This document shows, one piece after another, positions 28,257 to 36,478 of a stretch of DNA of 64,000 nucleotides; position 1 is the first letter of the stretch; each line of letters starts with the position of its first letter. The position numbers and the translations under genes are program-made. Location of the stretch: contig OZ220687.1 in the NCBI GenBank assembly GCA_965116465.1, positions 1,612,001 through 1,676,000 of the forward strand, in the 5' to 3' direction. Under the pieces are notes generated by a model. That model had not been told where the DNA came from and did not search any database. It saw only the letters and a program-made list of their open reading frames with translations. Source of the DNA: VXNF01 sp965116465 (lineage in GTDB: Bacteria > Actinomycetota > Acidimicrobiia > Acidimicrobiales > CATQHL01).

Positions 28257-29471
28257 CTACGCCGTGGCGCTCTCGAAGGCCTCCTGCTCCCGGCGGAACC
28301 GCTGGTCGCGCCAGTGCAGGCTGAGCACCAGGGTCAGGAAGATGAGGCCCGAGCCGATCGCGATCAGGGCCGGCACCAGGCGGAGATCGCCCAGGTTGCG
28401 GACCATCACGATGGAGAAGGTCTCGCCGCTGCGATCCGGCTCCGGCAGCGGAGGCGCCTCGCCCAGAATCTGGACCTTCGGCACCGCCGGACGGGCCTGC
28501 ACGACGGCGTAGTGCGGCGGATGCGTGATGCGCGCCGAGTTGGTGATCTTGTTGGCGACCCTGGACCACGTTCCGCCCTCGGGGGCGGGCTTGCCCCCGA
28601 TCTCGTAGGCATCCTCGAAGACGTACAGCGGGCTCACCGAGGCCTCCTCGCTGCCGTCGGGCAGCGAGACCACCGTCGGGACGAAGGCGAACGTGTCGCG
28701 TTCGGTCAGGAAGGCCTCGGCGCTGGCGGCCGCCTCACCGGACTCGGCGGTGGACAGCAACTCCCAACCCCTCAAATCGATGTAGCCGACCCTCTCCGCC
28801 CACTCGATGACCTGCGGGGCCGCGGCCGCCAGGGCGCTCAGGGAGAGGTTGTCGATGCGAGTGGCCTCCGCCGCAGCCTGCTCGGTGAATTTGGCCTCCA
28901 GAGCCGCCTCGTCCAGGTGGCGGGGATCCTCGGGCGACAGCAGGCTGTTGCGCTCGACCAGCCGGCCGCGGATGGTCTCGGTGTCGACGGTGGCGACGGC
29001 TGCGCGCACCTCGTCCCGATCGGGTCCCGAGTAGTGCAGCGCCAGCGCGATGGCCCGGGGGAGGCAGCCATGCGCCGGCGGCGCGAAGGTCCAGCCGGTC
29101 TCTTCGACAGGGAAGATGCGCCCCGTGTCGCAGTTGGGATCGGGCAGGTCGCCGACCGTGGCCACATAGGCGTCCTCGATGCCGGTCCTCTCGATGCCCG
29201 CCGGATCCGCGAACGTCCCCTCGTACTCCCACCTGGGCGATTCGCCGACGTAGCCGATGCCCTGCAGCCACCAGATGACCGCCATGATCGTGAACCAGCC
29301 GAACATCCCCGCCAGCGCCAGGAGCGAGCCGAGGCGCACGCCGGTGTTCAGCACCAGCAGCAACCAGACCGTCCCCATCAGCAGGGCCGAGGCGAGGGCC
29401 ACCGTCAGGATGCCGCGGATCTCGGGCTCCCAACTGATCCCGCCGAGGGTTACGAGGGCACCTACTCCCAT
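28257..29471 (-). CDS. Unknown membrane protein between complex III and complex I genes
   Basis: A 404-aa protein that I do not recognise. Two or three helices lie at residues about 17-80 (LTVALASALLMGTVWLLLVL, then LLALAGMFGWFTIMAVIWWL). A hydrophilic domain of about 270 residues follows, with two cysteines (about 114 and 136) in its first half. One terminal helix (about 365-385, LVPALIAIGSGLIFLTLVLS) ends in a basic tail. No haem or iron-sulfur motif is present. It is 11 bases from the dihaem cytochrome c gene and 15 from nuoA, so a structural or assembly role in either complex is plausible but unproven. Confidence 0.7.
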   Translation of the reverse strand: MGVGALVTLGGISWEPEIRGILTVALASALLMGTVWLLLVLNTGVRLGSLLALAGMFGWFTIMAVIWWLQGIGYVGESPRWEYEGTFADPAGIERTGIEDAYVATVGDLPDPNCDTGRIFPVEETGWTFAPPAHGCLPRAIALALHYSGPDRDEVRAAVATVDTETIRGRLVERNSLLSPEDPRHLDEAALEAKFTEQAAAEATRIDNLSLSALAAAAPQVIEWAERVGYIDLRGWELLSTAESGEAAASAEAFLTERDTFAFVPTVVSLPDGSEEASVSPLYVFEDAYEIGGKPAPEGGTWSRVANKITNSARITHPPHYAVVQARPAVPKVQILGEAPPLPEPDRSGETFSIVMVRNLGDLRLVPALIAIGSGLIFLTLVLSLHWRDQRFRREQEAFESATA

Positions 29472-29482
29472 GGCCCGACCTG

Positions 29483-30697
29483 CTAGAGCTGCCGCTCGTA
29501 CGCCACGATGGCGGCGATCTGGGCGGGCGTCAGGATCCCCTCACCACCGTGTGCGAGGCAGAACTCGATCCGGCTGATGTACTCCAGGTCACCGGCGTCG
29601 CGGTCGGCCACGCAGGCGCCGAACGACGGCATCTGGCCCCCGCCGTCGCCCTGGCCGAAGTTCCCGTACTCCACGCCGTTCTGGCTGCCCGTCCAGATGA
29701 AGGACTCGTGCTCGTCGGCCGTGTCGAACTGCCGGGTGGTGGCGCCGCTGTTCAGCGGCGGGCCGAAGCCCCCGCCGCCGGCGATCTCCGCCGGCACCAG
29801 CGGGTTCTGCGCGGCCACCTCGTTGGCGTCGTAGGACCATCCGGGCGTGTGGCAGCGGGCGCAGCCGTAGACGCCGCCGTCCCCTTCGTTGTTGAAGAGC
29901 AGCTCGCCCAGCCTGATCGGGTCGTCGGCGGCGTCGGCCAGGATCTGTTGGGCGGCAGCGGTGACATCGGTGTTGGAGGCGCCCGCGCCCAGCTGCGCGA
30001 CGGCCATCTGCCGGGCGGTCGAGGCGATGCCGTCCTGGGCCCGCTGGCGGATCTCGGGAACGTCTATCTGCTCGTGCTCCAGGTAGACGATGACGTCGTC
30101 GATCTGCTGGGTGGTGAACGGGCCGCCGCCGGCGATGCCCCACGCCGGCATGGGCGTGTTGGGGCGGCCGTACTCCATCACGTAGCGCACCTCCTCGGTG
30201 GAGTAGCGGTAGAGGACGGCCCCAAGCGAGGGCACCTTCCATTGCACCTGCGCCAGGAAGAGCCCGTTGTTGTCGATGAGAGTGTGGTCGCGCAGCCCGC
30301 CGGGCCCATCCACCGAGCCGTGACAGGTGGCGCAGCGCTCCTCGTAGAGGTGGTGGCCGCGCTCGGCCGCCAGTTCGTCGCTGACCTCGATGAGTCCGTC
30401 GTGACGACCCGGCTCACCCAGCCAGTACAGCGGCAGGGCGATGGCGATGATGACGATGAACACCAGCCCGGCCATGAGGCCCTGGTCCAGCCGGCGCCCC
30501 TCCATCTCCTCGTCGTCGGGCAGCGGTTTGCGGTTGGGCGCCAGCTCGATCTCCGAACCGGTCTCGGCCCGGCCCACGAACCAGTTGAAGATCCAGTAGA
30601 GCAGGAAGCCGCCGATAGCCAGAACACCGATGACGGTGCCGATGGTCCGCTGGGTGGACGCCGCGAAGACACCGAGGTCGCCCAATGCAGGTGGCAT
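29483..30697 (-). CDS. Membrane-bound dihaem cytochrome c of the bc complex
   Basis: A 404-aa protein. Helices lie at about residues 18-41 (GTVIGVLAIGGFLLYWIFNW) and 74-93. The C-terminal part, presumably on the outer face, has two haem c sites: CATCH at 122-126 and CARCH at 279-283. Candidate axial Met residues are in MPAWGIAG and GGQMPSFGA. This matches the diheme, membrane-anchored cytochrome c subunit that replaces soluble carriers in actinobacterial bcc complexes. Its start overlaps the Rieske stop (TAATG). Confidence 0.9.
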   Translation of the reverse strand: MPPALGDLGVFAASTQRTIGTVIGVLAIGGFLLYWIFNWFVGRAETGSEIELAPNRKPLPDDEEMEGRRLDQGLMAGLVFIVIIAIALPLYWLGEPGRHDGLIEVSDELAAERGHHLYEERCATCHGSVDGPGGLRDHTLIDNNGLFLAQVQWKVPSLGAVLYRYSTEEVRYVMEYGRPNTPMPAWGIAGGGPFTTQQIDDVIVYLEHEQIDVPEIRQRAQDGIASTARQMAVAQLGAGASNTDVTAAAQQILADAADDPIRLGELLFNNEGDGGVYGCARCHTPGWSYDANEVAAQNPLVPAEIAGGGGFGPPLNSGATTRQFDTADEHESFIWTGSQNGVEYGNFGQGDGGGQMPSFGACVADRDAGDLEYISRIEFCLAHGGEGILTPAQIAAIVAYERQL

Positions 30698-31557
30698 TAC
30701 TCGCTGGCCTCGCCGATGCAGTGCGCACCCTGCGCCTCCTGGTTGGTCGTGTTCGTCCCGATGGGCGAGCCCTGGATGATCTTGCCGGTGTCGACGAGGA
30801 ACTCACCGCGGTCGTTGACCGAGGTGGCGAAATGGTCCATGCCCCGCGGGGCCGGCCCGCCGCGCTTCTCGCCCACCTGGTTGTACTTCGAGCCGTGGCA
30901 GGGACACTCGAACCACTGCGAACTGACGCACTCCGGCACGGTGCAACCCAGGTGGGGGCACTTCCAGTACAGGGCCACCAGCCCGGCCTCCATGCCCCCC
31001 AGCACCGCCGGCGAGTAGACCTCCCGAGCCGAGGCCAGCGCCCCTTCGGGATACTCGGTCACCCACATGCGCCCTTCGGGCAGCTTCAGGAAGCCGTTCT
31101 CGTCGCGCACCTGGGTCTTGAGGCTGTCCACGGTGCCGACGTTGAGGACCGCCCCGAAGCCGGTCACGAACGGAGGCCAGAGGAAGCCCAGGACGGCGGC
31201 ACCGAAGCCCGTGATGCTGAGGGTCATGAAGCCCACGATCGAGCGGTTCAGGAACTGCCGGCGGGTGACACCGACCTCCTCCGGATCGGGTGGCGTCCAG
31301 GGCTCGCCATCGTCGGCGGGGATCGCCGGCAGGTCGTCGGGCTCGCGGCGGGCCAGGACCGCGGCGCGTTCGATCTCGCGCCCGGTGGGCGCGGCGGGCT
31401 CCGCCGCCTCGGAGCGCCGGGCCAGCCGGTCGCGCAGCCGGGTGCGCCGGGAGAGCCGTCCGGTGACCGAGCGCACCTCGCGCCGGCGGTAGGCGGCGAT
31501 CAGCATGATGAGGGCGGCCGCGGCCAGGATCGGGATGACGATGGCAAGAACGATCAC
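30697..31557 (-). CDS. Rieske iron-sulfur protein of the bc complex
   Basis: A 286-aa Rieske subunit. It has an N-terminal helix (1-23, MIVLAIVIPILAAAALIMLI), a basic/acidic linker, a twin-arginine-like TRRQFLNRS at 98-106 leading a second helix, then the [2Fe-2S] domain. The ligands are C200/H202 in CPHLGC and C218/H221 in CPCHGSKYN; C205 and C220 would form the structural disulfide. The multi-helix N-terminus resembles actinobacterial QcrA more than the short cyanobacterial PetC. It sits 10 bases after the cytochrome b C-terminal gene. Confidence 0.93.
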   Translation of the reverse strand: MIVLAIVIPILAAAALIMLIAAYRRREVRSVTGRLSRRTRLRDRLARRSEAAEPAAPTGREIERAAVLARREPDDLPAIPADDGEPWTPPDPEEVGVTRRQFLNRSIVGFMTLSITGFGAAVLGFLWPPFVTGFGAVLNVGTVDSLKTQVRDENGFLKLPEGRMWVTEYPEGALASAREVYSPAVLGGMEAGLVALYWKCPHLGCTVPECVSSQWFECPCHGSKYNQVGEKRGGPAPRGMDHFATSVNDRGEFLVDTGKIIQGSPIGTNTTNQEAQGAHCIGEASE

Positions 31558-31567
31558 GGCACGTGCC

Positions 31568-32338
31568 TCAGAAGTCGAAGAACAGCCCGTCTTGCCACGG
31601 GAAGATGAAGTTGAAGCCCGGACCCCTGAAGAACGAGCCGATCATGACCAGGATCGCCCAGAACATGAGGTGCACGGTCATCAGGGACACCGCGAACTTG
31701 CGCTTCTCGGGGGCGTTCTCCTTGTTCCGGTCGATGTAGGGGGCCAGGATCAGCAGGAACAGGGCGATTCCGGGAATGGTGACACCGGCCACCATGGGGT
31801 GGAACATCGTCAGGAGTTCCTGCAGGCCCAGGAAGTACCACGGCGCCTTCGACGGGTTCGGCGTCTCGTTGACGTTCGCCAACTCCAGCAGGGGGGCGTT
31901 CACGAAGACCGAGAAGATCAGCAGGAACGCCGTGATGAACAGCGACGCCACGAACTCGCCCAGCAGGAGGTGCGGCCAGACGTGCACCCTGTCCTGCGGC
32001 ATGGCCTTGACGTCCTGGATGGAACCCGACTTGACGACGGTGAGAAGCCGCTGGGTGTGCCCGCCGGGACCGGTGGGCAGGCTCGGCGGAGCCGGGGCGA
32101 CAGGCCCACCGGGCGCTGCCGGGGCCATGGCGGCCTGCTCGGAGGCCGAGCGCGAGCGATCCAGCAGGTGTGCCGGGATCTTCTCGGTGTCGCCGGCGTC
32201 GGGCGCGTCCGCCGCGGCCTCGGCCGGCGGCGCAGCGTCGGCGGCGGGCGCCTCGCCTTCGGGGGTCGCGGGGGCGCCCTCCAGCCGCTCGCGCGCCTCC
32301 TTGGCGCGGCGCAGCAGGTGTTCGGGGATTTCGGTCAT
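31568..32338 (-). CDS. Cytochrome b C-terminal domain protein (subunit IV-like)
   Basis: A 256-aa protein with a polar head of about 100 residues followed by three to four helices. The quinol-site PEWY equivalent reads SKAPWYFLGLQELL at about residue 165 (P-W-Y kept, E changed to A). This corresponds to subunit IV of b6f complexes. The head contains two copies of a short motif: EIPEHLLRRAKEAR at 3-16 and KIPAHLLDRSRSAS at 53-66. The same motif starts the cytochrome c at 34410. The head is otherwise Ala/Pro/Glu-rich. Confidence 0.9.
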   Translation of the reverse strand: MTEIPEHLLRRAKEARERLEGAPATPEGEAPAADAAPPAEAAADAPDAGDTEKIPAHLLDRSRSASEQAAMAPAAPGGPVAPAPPSLPTGPGGHTQRLLTVVKSGSIQDVKAMPQDRVHVWPHLLLGEFVASLFITAFLLIFSVFVNAPLLELANVNETPNPSKAPWYFLGLQELLTMFHPMVAGVTIPGIALFLLILAPYIDRNKENAPEKRKFAVSLMTVHLMFWAILVMIGSFFRGPGFNFIFPWQDGLFFDF

Positions 32339-32362
32339 GGCTCGTCGATCCCTCGCACCGGC

Positions 32363-33163
32363 CTACAGCGGTCCGGAGATCCCGCCGTCCTTGCGGACCC
32401 GCCAGAAGTGGACCGCAAGGAAAATGATCAATACGAAAGGTAACATCAAAACGTGTAGGACATACCACCGCAGGAGCGTGTCGGTGCCGATTTCCACGCC
32501 GCTGAGCAGCACGAACCGCACCTGGTCGCCGAACACCGGGGTGAAGCCCATCATGTTGGTGCCGACGGTGACGGCCCAAAGCGCCAGCTGGTCCCAGGGC
32601 AGCAGGTAGCCGGTGAACGAGAGCAGCAGCGTGAGCGTCAGCAGGATCACGCCGATCACCCAGTTGAACTCCCGCGGCGGCTTGTAGGCGCCGTGGTAGA
32701 AGACCCGGGCCATGTGCAGGAACACCGTCAGCACCATCAGGTGGGCGCCCCAACGGTGAATGTTCCGCACCAGGAGCCCGAAGGCCACCTCGGTCTGGAG
32801 GATGTAGATGTCGTCCCAGGCCTGCGCGGCGGTGGGCCGGTAGAAGAACATCAGGAATATGCCGGTCACCGTCAGCAGGATGAACAGGAAGAAGCTGAGC
32901 CCGCCGAGGCACAGCGTGTAGCTGACCCGCACACCGTGGCGCTTCACCTTCACCGGGTGCAGGTGGTACAGGACACTGTTCATGATGACGTAGGACCGGT
33001 TCCGCGGGCTGTCGGTGTAGCCCTTGCGGAAGATCGACCCGGGCCGGAAGATCGACACCCAGGCCTGTGACCCCTGGACCTGGCCCATGAGATCCGACGC
33101 CTTGCCGCCGAGCTGGGTGCCCATGCGGCGAATGTCGTCTGCTGTCGGGAGCCTGGGGGCCAA
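32363..33163 (-). CDS. Cytochrome b N-terminal domain protein (b6-like)
   Basis: A 266-aa, four-helix dihaem cytochrome b. Haem ligands: His pair in NIHRWGAHLMVLTVFLH (13 residues between) and His pair in LHVLMLPFVLIIFLAVH (14 between). Quinone oxidation/reduction motifs and GYLLPWDQLALWAVTV are kept. I suggest a TTG start at 33163 because AGAGG lies about 8 bases upstream; ATG 33124 is the alternative (253 aa). The longer frame upstream overlaps the ferredoxin gene and is rejected. The domain split from the C-terminal half is seen directly. Confidence 0.9.
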   Translation of the reverse strand: MAPRLPTADDIRRMGTQLGGKASDLMGQVQGSQAWVSIFRPGSIFRKGYTDSPRNRSYVIMNSVLYHLHPVKVKRHGVRVSYTLCLGGLSFFLFILLTVTGIFLMFFYRPTAAQAWDDIYILQTEVAFGLLVRNIHRWGAHLMVLTVFLHMARVFYHGAYKPPREFNWVIGVILLTLTLLLSFTGYLLPWDQLALWAVTVGTNMMGFTPVFGDQVRFVLLSGVEIGTDTLLRWYVLHVLMLPFVLIIFLAVHFWRVRKDGGISGPL

Positions 33164-33194
33164 CTCGTCCGCCTCTCTCGTCGCCGTTCCGGGA

Positions 33195-33611
33195 TTACGC
33201 CAGGCGCATGCCGTAGCCGTAGCCGTAGCTGACCACGCGCTGGTGAGGATCGCCGTCCGGCGGCGCGTCTCCAACCTTGCCCATGATGATGACACCGGTG
33301 GGGCAGCGATCCACGCACAGGGCGCAGCGCGTGCAGACGTCGTCGTCGATCGTGAAGATCACGTGATCGCTGGGGTCGGCACCCGGGCGCTCGGTACCGA
33401 TCGCCATGTCGATGGCGTCGGGGGTGACCATGTGGATGCACTTCCACGGGCAGATGTCCACGCAGCCCTCGCACATGATGCACTCGGACTGGTCGATGTG
33501 GATGAACTGCTTGGGCTTGACGGCGGCCGAGAGCCAGTCGGCGTCGACCTCGGCGAGGACGTAGTCGTCGCGGAACTCCGGCATCGGGGGATTGGCGTCG
33601 TTGGAAGCCAT
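33195..33611 (-). CDS. Ferredoxin-like protein with two [4Fe-4S] clusters
   Basis: A 138-aa protein with two cluster motifs, CIMCEGCVDICP (residues about 44-55) and CTRCALCVDRCP (about 93-104), plus a 35-residue N-terminal extension and a C-terminus rich in Gly and Tyr. There are no membrane helices. The ATG at 33611 overlaps the stop of the upstream membrane-protein gene. Its position at the head of the bc-complex operon suggests an electron donor or acceptor partner of that complex, or a link to complex I. Which one is unknown. Confidence 0.85.
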   Translation of the reverse strand: MASNDANPPMPEFRDDYVLAEVDADWLSAAVKPKQFIHIDQSECIMCEGCVDICPWKCIHMVTPDAIDMAIGTERPGADPSDHVIFTIDDDVCTRCALCVDRCPTGVIIMGKVGDAPPDGDPHQRVVSYGYGYGMRLA

Positions 33612-34207
33612 CAGGCCTCGACTCCTTCTCGTACCAGCGGTCGGCCGTAGCGGGACGCCGGCTCCGGCACCTCCACGGGCGGGCGGTCTCGGTTCTGCCA
33701 CATGACGTGGATGGCAATCTGGCCCACCAGGAACAGGCCGTAGATGACCGTGGCGACGACGTCGCGGGCGACTCGATAGGTCAGATCGAACGGAAGTGCC
33801 CAGGTCAGCAGGTTCTGTCCCGGTGCCCACCAGCCCGGCAGCGCCGGACCGACCAGCATGCGGTCGGCACGCCAGTTCAACTCGCTGTCGGCGAACACCA
33901 GCCACCAGTGCGGCACCACGCCGTAGATCCAGAACATCAGGAAGAACGCCAGCGTGGCGCCGACCATGGCGCCGCCCCAGGTCACGGGCTCCCCCGGCTC
34001 CCGGCGGCGGGCGTACCAGAGAACGCCGTAGATCCCCAGGCAGCTCACGACCCACGAGGACGTGAAGGCCACATTGAAGTACGGCGGATCGGCGTCCCGG
34101 GTGATTCCCAGCCAGAGGGCGAGCACGCCGAACAGCAGCACCGAACTGCCGACCATGGCGCGGGTGAACTTCTTCGCCGCTACATCGATCGCCCGGATTT
34201 CAGCCAC
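33611..34207 (-). CDS. Unknown multi-helix membrane protein, first gene of the complex III/I convoy
   Basis: A 198-aa protein with four or five predicted helices (SSVLLFGVLALWLGI, SSWVVSCLGIYGVLWY, GGAMVGATLAFFLMFWIYGV, VVATVIYGLFLVGQIAIHVM). A Trp-rich extramembrane segment (PHWWLVFADSELNWRAD) lies between the third and fourth. A His in the last helix could bind haem but lacks a clear partner. I do not recognise the family. The GTG at 34207 has GGGAG about 7 bases upstream and gives a sensible N-terminus. Its stop overlaps the ferredoxin start. Confidence 0.7.
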   Translation of the reverse strand: MAEIRAIDVAAKKFTRAMVGSSVLLFGVLALWLGITRDADPPYFNVAFTSSWVVSCLGIYGVLWYARRREPGEPVTWGGAMVGATLAFFLMFWIYGVVPHWWLVFADSELNWRADRMLVGPALPGWWAPGQNLLTWALPFDLTYRVARDVVATVIYGLFLVGQIAIHVMWQNRDRPPVEVPEPASRYGRPLVREGVEA

Positions 34208-34279
34208 GCTGCTCCCTCTGGTTGACCAAGCGATGTTAGCCACGCAGGCCGCCCGAGCACACACACGGAACAAGTGCGC

Positions 34280-34297
34280 TCGTGAAAGTGCTCACAA
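34280..34297. promoter_or_regulatory. Candidate Rex operator in the divergent complex III / cytochrome c promoter region
   Basis: TCGTGAAAGTGCTCACAA is an imperfect palindrome matching the Rex operator TTGTGAA-N4-TTCACAA at 12 of 14 defined positions. It lies 73 bases upstream of the first gene of the minus-strand complex III/I convoy and 113 bases upstream of the plus-strand cytochrome c gene. A Rex homologue is encoded at 49158-49877. In actinobacteria Rex represses respiratory genes when NADH is low, so a role here is plausible. I found no comparable site before the EFG-less operon. Confidence 0.5.
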
Positions 34298-34409
34298 GGA
34301 GTCTAGCCTGCTGTCGAGATCCCCACGGCGGCCGCGAGAGCGGCCGCACCGGCCCGCATTTGGCCGACGCTAGGATCTCGCCGGCGGCCGCCACCGTGCA
34401 CGGAGGACC

Positions 34410-35231
34410 ATGACCGAAGTACCCGAGTATCTGCTCGAGCGGTCGCGTCAGCGACGCTTGGAGTTGACCGGCGAGGGCGGAACGGCCGAAGGTTCCCCCG
34501 CCGAGGGTGCCGCAACCGCGACGCCGGCCACCACCGGCGGCGGCGCGCCTGCGGCGGCGGCTCCGGCGCGCTCACCGTTGCCGGCGGTGCCACCGGCGGC
34601 GCCACCCCCGCCTCCGGCGCCGCCCAAGCCCTGGGTGCAGGCCGCGCTCGGGCGCAACAAGATCCCCTACTGGGTGATGCCGGTGCTGCTGTTCCTGCCC
34701 ATCTGGGTCTTCATGTACGTCGGGACCCTGGAGGATCCCACCCGGGCCGCAACCGGCATCGTGGCCGACGGGGCCGGGATATACGCGCAGGAGTGCGCTA
34801 CCTGCCACGTCGCCTCGGGTGCAGGGGGTGGCACCGGGCCCCGGCTGAACGACGGCGAAGTCCTGCTGACGTTCCCCGACGACGCCGAGAACCTGGGGCT
34901 GGCCCAGCATGTCACCTGGGTGGCCATCGCCACCGACGGTACGGGAGAGGGCAACCCGTACGGCTCGTCCGAGCGAGGCCGGGTGGCCGGCTGGTTCGCC
35001 AACATGCCCGGCCACTACGACGAGCTGACCGGCACGGAGATCCTGGCGGTGGTGCTCTACGAGCGGATCACCCACGGCGAGAGCGACGTGGCCGCCACCC
35101 TGGCGCCGCTCGTCGACGAGCTGCTGGCCGCCGGAACCCTGGAACTTCCCGAGCACTTCGACGAGAACGTGACCCCCGCCGACGTGGCGGGGCTCCTGGC
35201 ACCTCTCCTGGCAGCCGGCGACGGAGCCTGA
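34410..35231 (+). CDS. Membrane-anchored monohaem cytochrome c
   Basis: A 273-aa protein. The N-terminal 20 residues carry the motif EVPEYLLERSRQRR shared with cytochrome b subunit IV. A long Ala/Pro linker, one helix (about 88-107, YWVMPVLLFLPIWVFMYVG) and a C-terminal haem domain with CATCH at about 129-133 follow. A candidate axial Met lies in WFANMPGHYDEL. GGAGG precedes the ATG by 5 bases, and TAGGAT (34372-34377) may be its -10. It is divergent from the complex III convoy and shares its control region, so it probably serves the same chain. Confidence 0.87.
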   Translation: MTEVPEYLLERSRQRRLELTGEGGTAEGSPAEGAATATPATTGGGAPAAAAPARSPLPAVPPAAPPPPPAPPKPWVQAALGRNKIPYWVMPVLLFLPIWVFMYVGTLEDPTRAATGIVADGAGIYAQECATCHVASGAGGGTGPRLNDGEVLLTFPDDAENLGLAQHVTWVAIATDGTGEGNPYGSSERGRVAGWFANMPGHYDELTGTEILAVVLYERITHGESDVAATLAPLVDELLAAGTLELPEHFDENVTPADVAGLLAPLLAAGDGA

Positions 35232-36478
35232 CGATCGCCCACCGCCACGATCTGGTCGTCGTCGGCGGTGGACCAGCCGGCGCGGCCACCGCCTACTGGG
35301 CGGCACTGCAGGGGCTGGACGTGCTCGTGCTGGAACGCAAGCAGTTCCCGCGCGACAAGACCTGCGGTGACGGCCTGACCCCCCGGGCGGTGAAGCAGCT
35401 CGCCGACATGGGTCTCGGCGGCGAGATGGAGTCGTACCACCGCTTCGGCGGCCTGCGCGCCGTCGCCCACGGCCACACCCGGGAGCTCCCCTGGCCCGAG
35501 CACCCGATCTTTCCCCGCTACGGCTACGTGGTGCGGCGCAGCACGCTGGACGCCGCGGTGCTGGATCACGCCCGCAAGGCCGGGGCGCTGGTGTGGCACG
35601 GGGCCGAGGCCACAGAGCCGCTGCTGGCCGGCAGCCTCTGCCGGGGGGTGCGCGTCGTGGATCGCACCTCCGGTGAGCAGAGCGACGTGGAGACCTCGTA
35701 CCTGGTGGTCGCCGACGGGGCGAACTCCCGGGTCGGACGAGGGCTGGGCTGCCGCCGCGAGCGCACCTGGCCCCAGGGAATGGCGATCCGCACCTACTTC
35801 GAGAGCCCCAACGGTGACGATCCCTGGATCGAGAGCGCCCTGGACGTGCGCGACCGCAACGGCGCCACCCTGCCCGGCTACGGCTGGATCTTCCCCCTCG
35901 GGGACGGGACCGTGAACGTGGGCATCGGCCTGCTCACCTCCTACCGGGACTGGCGGAGCGTGAACACCAGCCACCTCATGGAGGAGTGGGCCTACGCCGC
36001 ACCCGAGCGCTGGGGTCTCGACCCGACGGCGCCGCTGGCGCCCCCGGTGGGGGGCCGCCTGCCGATGGCCGGCTCGGTGAACCCCAAGGCGGGTCCCAAC
36101 TTCCTGGTGGTGGGCGACGCGGCGGGCTCGGTGAACCCGTTCAACGGCGAGGGGATCGATTACGCCTACGAGACGGGCCGCCTCGCCGCCGAACTGGTGG
36201 CCGAGGCGGTGATCTGCGACGACGGCCTGGCCCTGTCCCGCTACCCCGAACTGCTGGAGAGCACCTACGGGGCCTACTACAAGGTGGCCCGGCTCTTCGC
36301 CTACGCCATCGGCCGGCCCCGCCTCATCAGCCGCCTCGTGCAGTTCGGGATGCAGTCCCAGACCCTCATGGAGCTGGCGCTGCGGATCATGGCCAACCTC
36401 ATGCACGAGGACGACCCCGGCGCAGCCGAGTACATCTACAAGACCGCCGCCAAAGCCGCCTGGCTCTGGCCCGACTGA
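35228..36478 (+). CDS. Geranylgeranyl-reductase-family FAD-dependent oxidoreductase, non-canonical start
   Basis: A 416-aa flavoprotein. FAD motif VVVGGGPAGAATAYWAALQG is at the N-terminus, DKTCGDGLTPRAV follows near residue 48, and VGDAAGSVNPFNGEGIDYAY near 300 is the second FAD signature. Members saturate isoprenoid chains of lipids, chlorophyll or menaquinone; beside respiratory genes a menaquinone role (MenJ-like) is plausible. No ATG, GTG or TTG exists in frame near the family start. Candidates are CTG at 35228, overlapping the cytochrome c stop (CTGA), or ATC at 35234, seven bases after GGAG. The exact start is therefore uncertain. Confidence 0.85.
   Translation: MTIAHRHDLVVVGGGPAGAATAYWAALQGLDVLVLERKQFPRDKTCGDGLTPRAVKQLADMGLGGEMESYHRFGGLRAVAHGHTRELPWPEHPIFPRYGYVVRRSTLDAAVLDHARKAGALVWHGAEATEPLLAGSLCRGVRVVDRTSGEQSDVETSYLVVADGANSRVGRGLGCRRERTWPQGMAIRTYFESPNGDDPWIESALDVRDRNGATLPGYGWIFPLGDGTVNVGIGLLTSYRDWRSVNTSHLMEEWAYAAPERWGLDPTAPLAPPVGGRLPMAGSVNPKAGPNFLVVGDAAGSVNPFNGEGIDYAYETGRLAAELVAEAVICDDGLALSRYPELLESTYGAYYKVARLFAYAIGRPRLISRLVQFGMQSQTLMELALRIMANLMHEDDPGAAEYIYKTAAKAAWLWPD

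Noticed and set aside
32363..33295. Cytochrome b N-terminal gene starting at 33295
   Set aside because: The extra N-terminus overlaps the ferredoxin gene and is antisense-like in composition; a TTG at 33163 or ATG at 33124 fits better.
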